Below are positions 16,758 to 24,784 of a stretch of DNA of 64,000 bases, one piece after another (positions within the stretch are counted from its first letter, which is position 1; every line of letters begins with the position of its first letter). This DNA is from Sphingomonas panacis (GTDB taxonomy: Bacteria > Pseudomonadota > Alphaproteobacteria > Sphingomonadales > Sphingomonadaceae): NCBI RefSeq assembly GCF_001717955.1, contig NZ_CP014168.1, forward strand, positions 2,389,501 through 2,453,500. Reading direction: 5' to 3'. Under the pieces are notes generated by a model. The model made no database searches and was not told the origin of the DNA. It worked only from the letters and a program-made list of their open reading frames with translations. Both the position numbers and the translations under genes were made by a program.

Positions 16758-16862
16758 CGTGTCCGTTCTCCCAAGTGAGAACAGCATCTCGGAGACGGGT
16801 GGCGGAGCGGCTGTCAGGGCCGCGTAGCGTAGCGGAGCGCCGCGAAGCGGACGTGGGGGGAA

Positions 16863-16883
16863 CCGATTTTCGCAGAAAATTGG
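16863..16883. promoter_or_regulatory. leader inverted repeat upstream of the 122-residue gene
   Basis: CCGATTTTC (16863-16871), loop GCA, GAAAATTGG (16875-16883), one mismatch, flanked by G-runs. It lies about 105 nt before the start codon at 16757. It is one of five similarly placed repeats in the mobile module. Confidence 0.45.
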
Positions 16884-16963
16884 GGGGCACCCACGGGCCT
16901 TGAGAGCCGCTTCGGCAGCCGTCATGCTGGGCCTGTCGAGACGAGCCCCTCCACCGCCCGCGA

Positions 16964-17572
16964 TCATGGCGCGACCTTCCGGACAGCGAACAGCAGGCCC
17001 GGTCCTTCGACTGGGGTCGACGGCGGTTGGTCACGATCGGCGAGCCGACCCACGACGAACAGCGACGGTTGCGGCGCAGGATGTGGTGCCGATGACCCTG
17101 GTTTCACCGCGCCGCCAACGGTGGCGAGATAGGCGACCGTTTCGCCGGGAAGCCGTCGGCGTCCCGCCGAAAAGGCGGCATAGACGCCAGGTCCTGCGTT
17201 ATAGGCGCCGAACAGACCGGGATAGCCGAAGCGGTCGTACATCAGCCGCAGGAAGCATGTGCCGGCGAGGATGTTGTCGCGCGGATCGTCGGGATTGCTA
17301 CCCAATCCAAGCCGCGCGCGCATCTCCGCCCATGTCGCGGGCAGGAGCTGCATGAGGCCGATCGCGCCGGCGCGGCTCCGGATCGGGCGACCGTTCAGCA
17401 TCGTCAGGCCGCGGCTTTCGGCGCGCATCACCCGTTCGATCCAGCGCATCGGAATACCGAACCGGGCCGATGCTTCCTCGATCATCGGTCGCCAGCGCTC
17501 CACCTCGCCGGCTCGCGCGGGGGGCGCAGCGAACAGCAAACTGGCCGCGAGCACCCGGGTCAACGCGGCCAT
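16964..17572 (-). CDS. lytic transglycosylase (SLT family) of the transfer module
   Basis: This 202-residue protein has a signal peptide (MAALTRVLAASLLFAAPPARA). The SLT domain carries the catalytic Glu in RAESRG (about residue 52), then GAIGLMQLLPATWAEM, DPRDNILAGTCFLRLMYDRFG and GAYNAGPGVY, all signature blocks. These enzymes open peptidoglycan so a conjugation apparatus can cross the envelope. It overlaps the end of traF by 13 bases, showing translational coupling. The C-terminal 35 residues are Pro-rich and unconserved. Confidence 0.92.
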   Translation of the reverse strand: MAALTRVLAASLLFAAPPARAGEVERWRPMIEEASARFGIPMRWIERVMRAESRGLTMLNGRPIRSRAGAIGLMQLLPATWAEMRARLGLGSNPDDPRDNILAGTCFLRLMYDRFGYPGLFGAYNAGPGVYAAFSAGRRRLPGETVAYLATVGGAVKPGSSAPHPAPQPSLFVVGRLADRDQPPSTPVEGPGLLFAVRKVAP

Positions 17573-18144
17573 AACAACCGCGCCTTGCCCACAACCAATC
17601 CCTCTTCGGTCACACCGAAATAGCGCCCGTCGAAGGATGCGGGACTCTGGGGCATGAGCAGGAAAAGCTGGCGTCCGCGCAGCCGCACGCAGCCGCTCCA
17701 TGCCGGCATGGGGCGCCCGCTAGCGTCGGCCACGCGGCGTTCGGCTAGCCATTGGCCGTTGACGAAGATCTCGCGGCCAAGCGCGCAGACCTCGTCGCCT
17801 GCCGCCGCCGCGACGCGCTTCACCAAGGGCACGTTGGCGGGGATGTAGCGACGCTGTGCAGCCAGCTTCCGCCAACGCTCGGGCACGCGCGCGATCACCA
17901 TATCGCCGGGATAGACCGCCGCGCCTGGGGTCACGGCGTAGAGGCCTATCGTCGCGCTGGCGCTGGCGTTCCAGACCAGGCGCGGGGTGGGCGGAAACGC
18001 CATCGTCAGCCCGAGCAGGGTGATGCCGATGCCCGTAACCGCCACGCGTCGGCCGATGATGCGGCGACGGTATTTGGCGGCGCGAAGCTGCTCGCCCCAT
18101 TCCAGCAGCGGCGTGGCCGCGCGGCGCAGGTCACGCTTCGCCAT
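17560..18144 (-). CDS. traF: TraF, S26-family signal peptidase of conjugation
   Basis: This 194-residue inner-membrane protein matures pilin or related transfer proteins in conjugative systems. One membrane segment (RVAVTGIGITLLGLTMAF, residues 33-50) precedes the catalytic Ser near residue 63 in NASASATIGLY. The general-base Lys is near 109 in PANVPLVKRV. The C-terminal SPASFDGRYFGV block is family-typical. It overlaps the HTH gene upstream by 14 bases and the lytic transglycosylase downstream by 13 bases, so the three form one operon. Confidence 0.9.
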   Translation of the reverse strand: MAKRDLRRAATPLLEWGEQLRAAKYRRRIIGRRVAVTGIGITLLGLTMAFPPTPRLVWNASASATIGLYAVTPGAAVYPGDMVIARVPERWRKLAAQRRYIPANVPLVKRVAAAAGDEVCALGREIFVNGQWLAERRVADASGRPMPAWSGCVRLRGRQLFLLMPQSPASFDGRYFGVTEEGLVVGKARLLWPR

Positions 18145-18370
18145 GATCGCCGCCTCCGACCGCTTGCGCCTTCGACCATGCGTCGAGATCGTCGATATGA
18201 TATTGGACGAAGCGGCTGTGCCGGCGGAACACCGGCCCCTTGCCGGCGCGGCGCAATCGCTTGAGCAGCCGGCTCGAGAACTTCAGATAGGCCGCCGCCT
18301 GGTCGGTGTTGAGGTAGGGGGAACCGCGTTTGGCGCGGTTCGCGCGGGAGATGTCGTCGTCGCTATCCAT
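18131..18370 (-). CDS. helix-turn-helix (excisionase/MerR-like) protein
   Basis: This 79-residue protein has the single-domain excisionase-type fold: YLNTDQAAAYLKFSSRLLKRLRRAGKGPVFRRHSRFVQYHIDDLDAW. Such proteins bind DNA and regulate transfer or excision genes of integrative elements. The start ATG at 18370 is chosen because the upstream extension is low-complexity. It overlaps traF by 14 bases. An inverted repeat (18452-18479) lies 82-109 nt upstream. Confidence 0.85.
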   Translation of the reverse strand: MDSDDDISRANRAKRGSPYLNTDQAAAYLKFSSRLLKRLRRAGKGPVFRRHSRFVQYHIDDLDAWSKAQAVGGGDHGEA

Positions 18371-18451
18371 GATGCCTGTCCGTGTCTGTGAGGGACGGCA
18401 CACTGCCGTTCCCGACACCGGGGATGGCGGGTGGGACACCGGCTGCGGAGC

Positions 18452-18479
18452 GTCGAAAATCGCTGGTCCGGTTTTCGAC
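18452..18479. promoter_or_regulatory. leader inverted repeat upstream of the HTH-traF operon
   Basis: GTCGAAAA (18452-18459) and TTTTCGAC (18472-18479) are perfect 8-bp arms with a 12-nt spacer. They lie 82-109 nt before the start at 18370, in the same relative place as the repeats of neighbouring units. Confidence 0.45.
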
Positions 18480-18536
18480 ACACCCGGTAGAGAAACGAAA
18501 ACTCCCGCGCGCGGTGGCGCGCGGGGGGGGGCGGAT

Positions 18537-18836
18537 TCAGCGTGACCAGATGAGCTTGTGCTCGCCGTCATCGCCCTGGCTGAGCGTCGCGTAGATCGGT
18601 GCCGGGAACGACGGATCGTCGAGCTTGAGGCTCAGATATTCCGCGCCGGTCTCGCGCGCCGCCCGGGTCCAGGCCGCGCCGAACTCGACGCCGTTGGCGA
18701 CGACCCGGTGGTCGGGCGACTTGTCGTGATCGCGTGCGCTGGGGCGGATGCTCGCCTTGACGCGGAGTGTGAGGGTGCGGATTTCGCCGGTGTAGATGCC
18801 GTTTTCGCCGCGGGTGAAGCTGCCGATCTGTGCCAT
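18537..18836 (-). CDS. DUF736 protein
   Basis: This 99-residue protein ([32 protein letters not shown]...[44 protein letters not shown]) is a full-length DUF736 protein. It is a small beta-rich family almost always found in alphaproteobacterial plasmids and integrative conjugative elements next to relaxase and traF. Its role is unknown. It has its own leader region with a strong inverted repeat (18931-18952). Confidence 0.93.
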   Translation of the reverse strand: MAQIGSFTRGENGIYTGEIRTLTLRVKASIRPSARDHDKSPDHRVVANGVEFGAAWTRAARETGAEYLSLKLDDPSFPAPIYATLSQGDDGEHKLIWSR

Positions 18837-18930
18837 GTGACGTCTCCTGATGCTTGTCTCGACGCCGCCCCATGCGGCCTCGATGGCAGTCGATCAGGCG
18901 ATGGACGGGCGACGCGCACCTGCTCGGGGT

Positions 18931-18952
18931 CCCCATCGCAAAAGCGATGGGG
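18931..18952. promoter_or_regulatory. leader inverted repeat upstream of DUF736
   Basis: CCCCATCGC (18931-18939), loop AAAA, GCGATGGGG (18944-18952), perfect arms. Outer GCTC/GAGC bases can extend the stem, and a preceding GGGG could compete for the CCCC arm. It lies about 95 nt before the start at 18836. Confidence 0.5.
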
Positions 18953-19201
18953 TGAGCGTAGGCCGGAGCGCCAGCGAAGGACGGCCAAAGCCGGCTTTCT
19001 TGTTTCGCGAGGAGCCCGTGAGGGCGGGGAAGAAAGTCGGCGACGCCGTTGCGCGGACAAGCCCGCACAGCGCCAGATCTGCCATGAAGAGAGGCCACCG
19101 GGGCGGACACGATCAGCATCGGAGATCACCGACAATCGCCAGATCAGCATAGCGACTTGGCGCATTGGGCATCACGCGTTTCTGGGCTATCCACAGCTCT
19201 G

Positions 19202-19681
19202 ATGAGCCATGAATCCTCCGCGCCGACCTCGCCGAACGTGCGCCCGATCTTCCGATCATCGTCGTCGAACAGAGCACGGCGACCGTGGCCGAAGCTGCCA
19301 TTGCGCTGGGCGTCGCGCCCGGCCAGGTCGCCAAGACGCTCGCGTTTCGGGTTAACGAGCAGGTCGTCCTGCTCGTGACGCGCGGCGACACGCGTCTCGA
19401 CAAATCGAAAGACCAAGGCAGCGCTTGGCGGGCGGCCACGGATGCTCGATCCCGGCGAAACGCTCGAGGTGACTGGTCATCCGGTCGGTGGTGTCTGTCC
19501 GTTCGGGCTCCCGACGGCGCTCCCGATCTATTGCGATCAAAGCCTCCAGGACTTCGCCGTGGTCTATCCTGCGGCGGGCTCGCTCAACAGTTCGGTCGCG
19601 GTATCGCCTGACCGGCTGGCGGACGTCGTCGGGGGCAAGTGGATCGATATCTGTCGCCTCCCCGAGCCGGCAATCGATTGA
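19202..19681 (+). pseudogene. YbaK/EbsC-family aminoacyl-tRNA deacylase with two frameshifts
   Basis: The intact family member is about 158 residues and removes mischarged amino acids from tRNA. Three frames are needed to read it here. MSHESS from the ATG at 19202 comes first. AERAPDLPIIVVEQSTATVAEAAIALGVAPGQVAKTLAFRV follows in frame 2. After about 19405, GRPRMLDPGETLEVTGHPVGGVCPFGLPTALPIYCD is in frame 3. The first shift is consistent with a 1-base loss near 19219. The second is consistent with one extra A in GAAAG near 19403. Both halves are otherwise well conserved (KTL, TGHPVGGVCPFG), so inactivation looks recent. A Nudix gene follows 5 bases later. Confidence 0.8.
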
Positions 19682-19686
19682 GCGCA

Positions 19687-20097
19687 ATGGGGGAAGCCGC
19701 TTCCAGAACGATCCGCATCGCTGCGGCCTTGATCGACGACGAGGCCGGTCGTCTGCTGCTCGTGAGAAAGACGGGCACGCGGTGGTTCATGCAGGCGGGT
19801 GGAAAGATCGAGGCGGGCGAGAGCGCCTTGGCCGCGCTCCGGCGCGAATTGGCCGAGGAGATCGGACTAGAGGTGTGCACACAAGATGTCCGGTACCTCG
19901 GGTGCTTTTCTGCGTCGGCGGCGAACGAACGCAATACGATTGTCGAGGCGGAGCTCTTTCATATGCGCGTGCGGGTCGCGCCGATGGCGCAGGCGGAGAT
20001 TGCGGAAGCACTGTGGGTCGGCGTTGCCGACGCTGCCGGACTGCCGCTCGCGCCGCTTACGCGCTACGTCGTCCTGCCGTTGGCGCGCACGCTGTGA
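19687..20097 (+). CDS. Nudix hydrolase
   Basis: This 136-residue protein has the full Nudix box GGKIEAGESALAALRRELAEEIGLEV (about residues 37-62), matching G-x5-E-x7-R-E-U-x-E-E-x-G-U. It hydrolyses a nucleoside diphosphate linked to another group, with Mg2+ bound by the Glu residues. The opening ASRTIRIAAALIDDEAGRLLLVRKTGTRWFMQAGG is typical of the MutT/ADP-ribose-like branch; the substrate cannot be told. The start at 19687 lies just after the YbaK pseudogene stop, which implies the two were once an operon. Confidence 0.9.
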   Translation: MGEAASRTIRIAAALIDDEAGRLLLVRKTGTRWFMQAGGKIEAGESALAALRRELAEEIGLEVCTQDVRYLGCFSASAANERNTIVEAELFHMRVRVAPMAQAEIAEALWVGVADAAGLPLAPLTRYVVLPLARTL

Positions 20098-20116
20098 CTG
20101 CCTCCGCAATCGGTCT

Positions 20117-20482
20117 TCACAGCTGGCCCGAGAGCGGCTGCAGGAAGATCCGCTCGTAGCTCTCGAAGGGCGGCTCGGCGAAGCGTTCGATGACGGCGGC
20201 GGCCTCGGGGTCGAGCGGAAGCTCGATCCGATATCGGCGATAGGCGGCGTCATTCGGGAAACCGAACAGGGCGACGGCGACGTCCGCTTCACCGTGCCGA
20301 CCCTTGCCCGGAAAGCTGATCGTCGTGTTGCTTGGGGCGGCACGTGGCACGAAGAAGCCGTAGTGGGTTCCGCCAAACCGTTCGATCAACCGAACCCATG
20401 CGCGGCCATACTCCTCGAACTCGGCGCGCTTTTGCGGATCGAGTCGATAGCGAACCTCGCAAACGATGGCCTCGGATTGCAT
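20117..20482 (-). CDS. NIPSNAP-family protein
   Basis: This 121-residue ferredoxin-like alpha/beta-barrel protein begins MQSEAIVCEVRYRLDPQKRAEFEEYGRAWVRLIERFGGTHYGFFVPR. The E-x-R-Y-x-x-x-P-x-K-x-x-x-F-E-x-Y pattern and the later F-x-x-x-A-A-Y-x-x-Y-R block are typical of NIPSNAP proteins, whose bacterial role is unclear. It is transcribed away from the terminator at 20542-20580 and converges with the Nudix gene. Confidence 0.85.
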   Translation of the reverse strand: MQSEAIVCEVRYRLDPQKRAEFEEYGRAWVRLIERFGGTHYGFFVPRAAPSNTTISFPGKGRHGEADVAVALFGFPNDAAYRRYRIELPLDPEAAAVIERFAEPPFESYERIFLQPLSGQL

Positions 20483-20541
20483 CGGCGCTGTCCCCTCGCG
20501 AAAGGCGTGCGGGAGGATAGACGGGGTAGACGGTGCAATGC

Positions 20542-20580
20542 AAAAATCCGCGTGGCCGAGCCGAGAGGGCTCGGCCACGC
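20542..20580 (-). terminator. strong rho-independent terminator after the ParB-like gene
   Basis: Arms of 13 bp (20550-20562 and 20568-20580) are perfectly complementary with a 5-nt loop. In the minus direction they are followed by GGATTTTTG. It lies about 55 nt past the stop at 20634. Confidence 0.85.
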
Positions 20581-20633
20581 GGCCGAATTACGGGGACCGA
20601 GCGACGGGCGGGATTGCTCCCGCCTGCCTATCG

Positions 20634-22412
20634 TCATGCAGCCTGCGCGAACGGCTCCGGTCCGGCGTCGGGTTCCGACTCTGAGGTCCGTGCCGCTTCG
20701 ACCTTCGCATGGGCGGCGACGGTGCCGACACCACCGCGCGTGGTGTAGGCCGAGGCTGGGAAGGCCAACCATTTCGGTACCCAGCGCGTGACCTTGGTCC
20801 GCCCGTCCGCGCCATCGAGATGGTCGCGGACGATGCGTTTCAAGGTCTTGGTCTTCTCGCCGGCATTGGCGGCGGCGACGGTCTCGCCCGCCACTTCGGC
20901 GACGATTTTCGACAGCACCGCCTTGTCGCGGATCAGTTCGATGAACGCCGTGTCGGCCTGCCACCAATCGGCCATGTCGACATCGATCTGCGTTCCCACC
21001 GCGGCGACGGCGGCGCTGCCGCTCGCCAGCGTCTCGCCGATGACGACGGTGATGATCTCCATGACGATCGCGTCGGGAAGGTCGATCAGGCGCAGAAAGA
21101 TGCCCACCACGCCATAGTCGTCGCCATTGCCGCCGGTGACGGTCGGCGCCTCGGGCGAGAAGCCGAGAAGGCCGAGCACCGCGCGGCGGCGCTCGTCGAA
21201 CACCGTCTCGCCGCGACAGGTCTCCACGCTTTCGCGGACCGCATCGTTGCGCGTCGCCTGCGGTTCGGGCGACACCCGCCACAGGTGCGAGCCGCCGATG
21301 GCGTGAGCGACCATCAGCCGCAAAGCGACGCCGGGCGCCCCAAGCAGCGCTGCGCGGACGGCGGCATGCCGGTGCAGGTCGAGATAGGTCTGCAGGGTCG
21401 ATGTGACCTCGGGACGCGCAGGTTTCGCGGGTTCGGGGCTGTCGCCGCGCGCGGCGCGGCGGGCTTCCTTGGTGGAGATATAGCCCTCGTGGAAGATGAC
21501 CTCGCCGGTCGAACGGACGTCGATATAGACGCGCCCGCCCTTACGCTTGGCGGCTTTCTCATACTCCCAACTATGAAAATGCTCCGACGGGGAAACGATC
21601 ACGACATCGCTCCAGCCTTGCGCCAGATAGGCGTCGCGCCGGGCCTCGATGGCTGCGTTCTGCGCGGTCCAGAACGCATCGGCATCGGCGAAATACCGGT
21701 CGTCGCCGAACAGATCGGCGATGGTCACACCCTTGAAGGTGTCGAGATCGAACACAGCGAAGCGGGACGGGATCGATTGCCCGCCGAACAGCCACGCCTT
21801 TAACTGGTGACCGGTCGGGACATAGCTATCGGGATCGTCGAACAGCGCCAGCCAGTTCCGCTGCTGGCTCTTGCTGGCAAGGGTCAAGTGGCGGACGGTC
21901 CCGCGGTCGATCTTCTCCGCCGCATAGAGGCTGCGGATGCGCGGCAGCAGATTGCCGAGCGCGAGCACGCGCGCGATGGTGAGGTCGGGAAGCCCGAAGG
22001 TTGCGGCGATGTCGGCGACATTGCGGCCTTCCTTGACCAGCCGGGTGAAGGTTTCCCACTGGGTGACCTCGTCGGCGTCGAGCCGGGCGAGGTTCTCGAT
22101 CATCGACGCCTCGATCGCGGCGGCGTCATCGGTTTCGGCGAGGATGCGGCAGGGTAGCGGCTCGGCCTCGGCGGCGTCGCCTTCAGCCAGCCGACGCTCT
22201 TCGGCGACGATCCGCGCGGCATGGAAGCGCCGCGCGCCCGCGACAATCTCGAAATGGCCATCCTCACCATTGGGGCGCACCAGCAGTGTCTGGATGACGC
22301 CGCGCTTGCGCACGGTTGGCAGCAGGTCGGACACGTCGGGCGCCTTTTTGCTGTAGCGCATATTGGTCTTGCTGACGGACAGCTTGTCAGGCGAGAGGAA
22401 AACGAGTGTCAT
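20634..22412 (-). CDS. ParB/RepB-like nuclease-domain protein of the mobile module
   Basis: This 592-residue protein has an N-terminal ParB/Srx-like domain (residues 1-120: LSPDKLSVSKTNMRYSKKAPDVSDLLPTVRKRGVIQTLLVRPNGEDGHFEIVAGARRFHAAR). A ParB HTH follows (NVADIAATFGLPDLTIARVLALGNLLPRI), then a long C-terminal region found in plasmid and ICE versions. The ParB CTPase box is represented by GARRFHAA. The domain set suggests segregation or regulation of the element rather than the chromosome; no partner ParA is present here. The AAGGAG ribosome site fixes the start at 22412. A leader repeat (22513-22537) precedes it and a strong terminator follows it. Confidence 0.9.
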   Translation of the reverse strand: MTLVFLSPDKLSVSKTNMRYSKKAPDVSDLLPTVRKRGVIQTLLVRPNGEDGHFEIVAGARRFHAARIVAEERRLAEGDAAEAEPLPCRILAETDDAAAIEASMIENLARLDADEVTQWETFTRLVKEGRNVADIAATFGLPDLTIARVLALGNLLPRIRSLYAAEKIDRGTVRHLTLASKSQQRNWLALFDDPDSYVPTGHQLKAWLFGGQSIPSRFAVFDLDTFKGVTIADLFGDDRYFADADAFWTAQNAAIEARRDAYLAQGWSDVVIVSPSEHFHSWEYEKAAKRKGGRVYIDVRSTGEVIFHEGYISTKEARRAARGDSPEPAKPARPEVTSTLQTYLDLHRHAAVRAALLGAPGVALRLMVAHAIGGSHLWRVSPEPQATRNDAVRESVETCRGETVFDERRRAVLGLLGFSPEAPTVTGGNGDDYGVVGIFLRLIDLPDAIVMEIITVVIGETLASGSAAVAAVGTQIDVDMADWWQADTAFIELIRDKAVLSKIVAEVAGETVAAANAGEKTKTLKRIVRDHLDGADGRTKVTRWVPKWLAFPASAYTTRGGVGTVAAHAKVEAARTSESEPDAGPEPFAQAA

Positions 22413-22512
22413 GATCAGACTCCTTGTGAGGGCCGGTCGCGTCGTTCGTGCAAAGTCTGGCGCGGCCGGTTTTCGGGATGGCGGCGAAGCGCGCCGCCCG
22501 CGCGTCAGGGAC

Positions 22513-22537
22513 CCCATCAAAGTCGTACTTTGATGGG
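22513..22537. promoter_or_regulatory. leader inverted repeat upstream of the ParB-like gene
   Basis: CCCATCAAAGT (22513-22523), loop CGT, ACTTTGATGGG (22527-22537), perfect 11-bp arms, about 101 nt before the start at 22412. It also follows the DUF2958 gene, whose stop is at 22543, so it could alternatively end that transcript, although no T-run follows. Confidence 0.5.
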
Positions 22538-22542
22538 AACCC

Positions 22543-22989
22543 TCATCCGCCGTCCGGCTCGCCGGAATGCTGCGGAAGATCGGGGTCCGTGCCGGGCGTC
22601 GATCCGCCTTGGGCGGCACGGCGGAGATGAGTTTGCGCCGACAGGATCGAACCGGCGCGACGCGCGCAGTCGGTCCAGACGGACAGGGCAAAGGTGGTTT
22701 CGAAGGTCAGGTCGCGCTCTACCCCCAACCCGAAGGGCAGCCGCACGGCGGCGATCTCGGACAGGCTGAAATAGCCGAGTTCGGGGCAGCCGAAGCCAAG
22801 GTCGGCGAGTCCGAACAGGGTGTCGTCGTCTTCCGCCAGTTCGGTCGCCAGCCATGTCGCCGCGCCTATGGGCGAGAACAATTTGACCACGGGCGGCGGA
22901 TCGAAGCGCTGGCTCGTCTTATCCCACGCGCGGCGGGAAAGGTCGTTGGCACGGAGCGCCAAACGAAGCTCGGGGGTCAAGAGGATCAT
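22543..22989 (-). CDS. DUF2958 protein
   Basis: This 148-residue protein is a typical DUF2958 member. It reads MILLTPELRLALRANDLSRRAW, then PVVKLFSPIGAATWLATELAEDDDTLFGLADLGFGCPELGYFSLSEI, then LPFGLGVERDLTFET. The family is small, soluble and uncharacterised, and is carried on conjugative elements beside ardC. Its start overlaps the ardC stop (ATGA, 22986-22989), so the two are translationally coupled. The C-terminal 20 residues are low-complexity. Confidence 0.9.
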   Translation of the reverse strand: MILLTPELRLALRANDLSRRAWDKTSQRFDPPPVVKLFSPIGAATWLATELAEDDDTLFGLADLGFGCPELGYFSLSEIAAVRLPFGLGVERDLTFETTFALSVWTDCARRAGSILSAQTHLRRAAQGGSTPGTDPDLPQHSGEPDGG

Positions 22990-23981
22990 GCCGCGATCCT
23001 TCCGTCAGCCCGCGCGGCCTGCGCCTCGGCCCCTTTACCTTGCTCGGGACAGGCTCGCCGCGCGAGCAGCCAGTCGGCGGCTTTGGTGGCGGCGCTCGCG
23101 GCGCGGAAAATGGCACGATTGTCCTCGCGCAGCACCTCAAGCCACGAACCAATATAGTCGGCATGGCGGACAGTCGGCACGATGCCGAGCGCGGCGCACA
23201 GGAAGGCGGAACCCATTTCGGCGATGAGTTCCTCGCGGGCATACTCCTTGCTGCCGAAACCGTTGGTCAGGTCGCGGCCCAGCCTCTTGGCGTGGCCCGT
23301 GGCGTGAGTCAGCTCGTGCAGGCAGGTCCGGTAATAATTGACCTGCTCGAAGAAGGCGGGCTGCGGAGGCACCTGCACGAAATCCTGCGCGGGCGCATAG
23401 AAAGCGCGCGTCCCGCCGATTCGGAAATCGACACCCGATGCCGCAATCACCGCCTCGGCGACGGGGATGACCTCGCGCTCGGGTAGGGGTGCCGGATCGG
23501 ACGCCAATCCCTCGCGAAGCCCGTCGCATTGCGCCACGTTGAAAACGGTGAAGCGCTTGAGAAACGCAATAGCCTTGGCGTCATCGCCGGTCCGGCGGGC
23601 GCGTTCCCGCTCGGCCTCGGGCGTAAAGCGGTCGGCGTAGACGACGCACTGCCCGCGCTCGCCCTTGCGGACACATCCGCCCGCTTCCTGTGCCTGTCGG
23701 AAGGTCAGCCACGATTGCGAGGGCCAGCCATGTTCAATGACGGCGCCCCACAGGATCAGGACATTGACGCCGGAATAGTTGCGCGCGGTGAGCGCGTTGC
23801 GCGGCAAGCTGGGGCCGGTCCCACCGCTCGCGCCCCAGGGCTGCACCCACGGGAGGCGTCCAGCTTCCAACTCGGTGATGATCCGCGCGGTCACCGCGTC
23901 ATAGAGGTTGACCCGGTTCCCGGCCTGATGGTCTTCGGCCGCACCCTTGCGGCGGACGCTCTGGCGGGGTGATTTCGGCAT
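22986..23981 (-). CDS. ardC: ArdC-like antirestriction protein / zincin metallopeptidase
   Basis: This 331-residue protein has an N-terminal ssDNA-binding ArdC domain (NLYDAVTARIITELEAGRLPWVQPWG; NALTARNYSGVNVLILW; SWLTFRQAQEAGGCVRKGERGQCVVY). A C-terminal zincin domain carries HELTHATGH (HExxH-x2-H-type zinc site), near residues 219-227. ArdC proteins protect incoming single-stranded DNA from host restriction during conjugation. The DUF2958 gene follows with an ATGA overlap. The start at 23981 is preferred because the upstream extension to 24146 is low-complexity. A leader repeat lies at 24093-24116. Confidence 0.92.
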   Translation of the reverse strand: MPKSPRQSVRRKGAAEDHQAGNRVNLYDAVTARIITELEAGRLPWVQPWGASGGTGPSLPRNALTARNYSGVNVLILWGAVIEHGWPSQSWLTFRQAQEAGGCVRKGERGQCVVYADRFTPEAERERARRTGDDAKAIAFLKRFTVFNVAQCDGLREGLASDPAPLPEREVIPVAEAVIAASGVDFRIGGTRAFYAPAQDFVQVPPQPAFFEQVNYYRTCLHELTHATGHAKRLGRDLTNGFGSKEYAREELIAEMGSAFLCAALGIVPTVRHADYIGSWLEVLREDNRAIFRAASAATKAADWLLARRACPEQGKGAEAQAARADGRIAA

Positions 23982-24450
23982 GGCTTCCTCCTCGCCACCC
24001 CAAAAGGCACAAAGCCTCCCCGCGAAGGCGGGGGTGGGCGGCAAAAAGCGACCAAGAGGCCCGGCTCCAGCGGCTGGCGGCACCTCCCGGGGCCCCGTCG
24101 CGCTTGGGCGACGGGGTGGATCAGAGGGCGAAACGCAGTGGAGCACCCCGAAGCGCGAGCGCAGGGGTTGCCGCCGGCCGCGCCGGGCCTAGCCGGGAGC
24201 GCCGCCCGCACCCGCCGCAACGGGAGAGGCACAGACAAAGCCGCCGCGCCGGGGCGCGGCGTCCGCGTCAGGTCGGACGATCGTCCGGCCGTATGCGCAA
24301 GCGATCGTTACCTCGGGCCGAGACTCGCGTCGCGAGGCTCGGTGGCGAGGGCCTGCCCGAACCATAGAGCGCGGTCGCGCGTCAGCGCGAGGCGCCCAAG
24401 TATACGGGTATCTGGCTGTGTAGCGTCAGGATTGCGGGAGCTGCCTTCGC
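23982..24450. other. GC-rich leader and gap upstream of ardC
   Basis: These 469 bases contain the ardC leader repeat (24093-24116) and GC-rich sequence with several short G/C runs. No credible gene is seen. An element end or attachment site may lie around here, because the gene set changes from transfer functions to the lasso locus shortly after, but I could not identify flanking direct repeats. Confidence 0.4.
24093..24116. promoter_or_regulatory. leader inverted repeat upstream of ardC
   Basis: CCCCGTCGC (24093-24101), loop GCTTGG, GCGACGGGG (24108-24116), perfect arms, about 112 nt before the start at 23981. It closely resembles the DUF736 leader repeat (CCCCATCGC/GCGATGGGG). Confidence 0.5.
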
Positions 24451-24654
24451 CTAACTGATCAGGACGCTCGGCTTTACCTCCAGCGCGTCCGCGATCTTGC
24501 CCAACACCGTGACGCTTGCCGAAACATCAGCGCGTTCGATGGCGCCAACATACCGTGTGCTCAAGCCTGCACGGTCTGCCAATTCTTCCTGGGTGAGTTT
24601 CTTCTGGTGCCGGACACGACGTAAATTCACCGCCATCGTGTCCTTGAGGTCCAT
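24451..24654 (-). CDS. XRE-family (Cro/C1-type) transcriptional regulator
   Basis: This 67-residue single-domain regulator reads MAVNLRRVRHQKKLTQEELADRAGLSTRYVGAIERADVSASVTVLGKIADALEVKPSVLI. All five helices of the HTH_3 fold are present, with T-Q-E-E-L-A-x-x-A-G-L-S-x-x-Y-V-x-x-I-E as the recognition core. MDLKDT at 24654 and MAVN at 24636 are both possible starts. It probably controls the mobile module. It is transcribed divergently from the sigma-factor gene starting 130 bases away. Confidence 0.9.
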   Translation of the reverse strand: MDLKDTMAVNLRRVRHQKKLTQEELADRAGLSTRYVGAIERADVSASVTVLGKIADALEVKPSVLIS

Positions 24655-24784
24655 TGAAGAACCATCACCGCCGTCGGCACGATCGTGCCAGGAACGATAG
24701 TTCCTATTCGTCAGAAATGCGGTATAAGCAGCGCACGCTAAAGAACCTCGCAAGGTTCGCATCCGGCTCGGATGGAGATTTGCT

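Noticed and set aside
14670..16778. A 702-codon plus-strand frame opposite the relaxase gene
   Set aside because: It is antisense to a clearly recognised relaxase, has unnatural His/Arg/Asp-rich composition and no family motifs; it is a GC-driven shadow frame.
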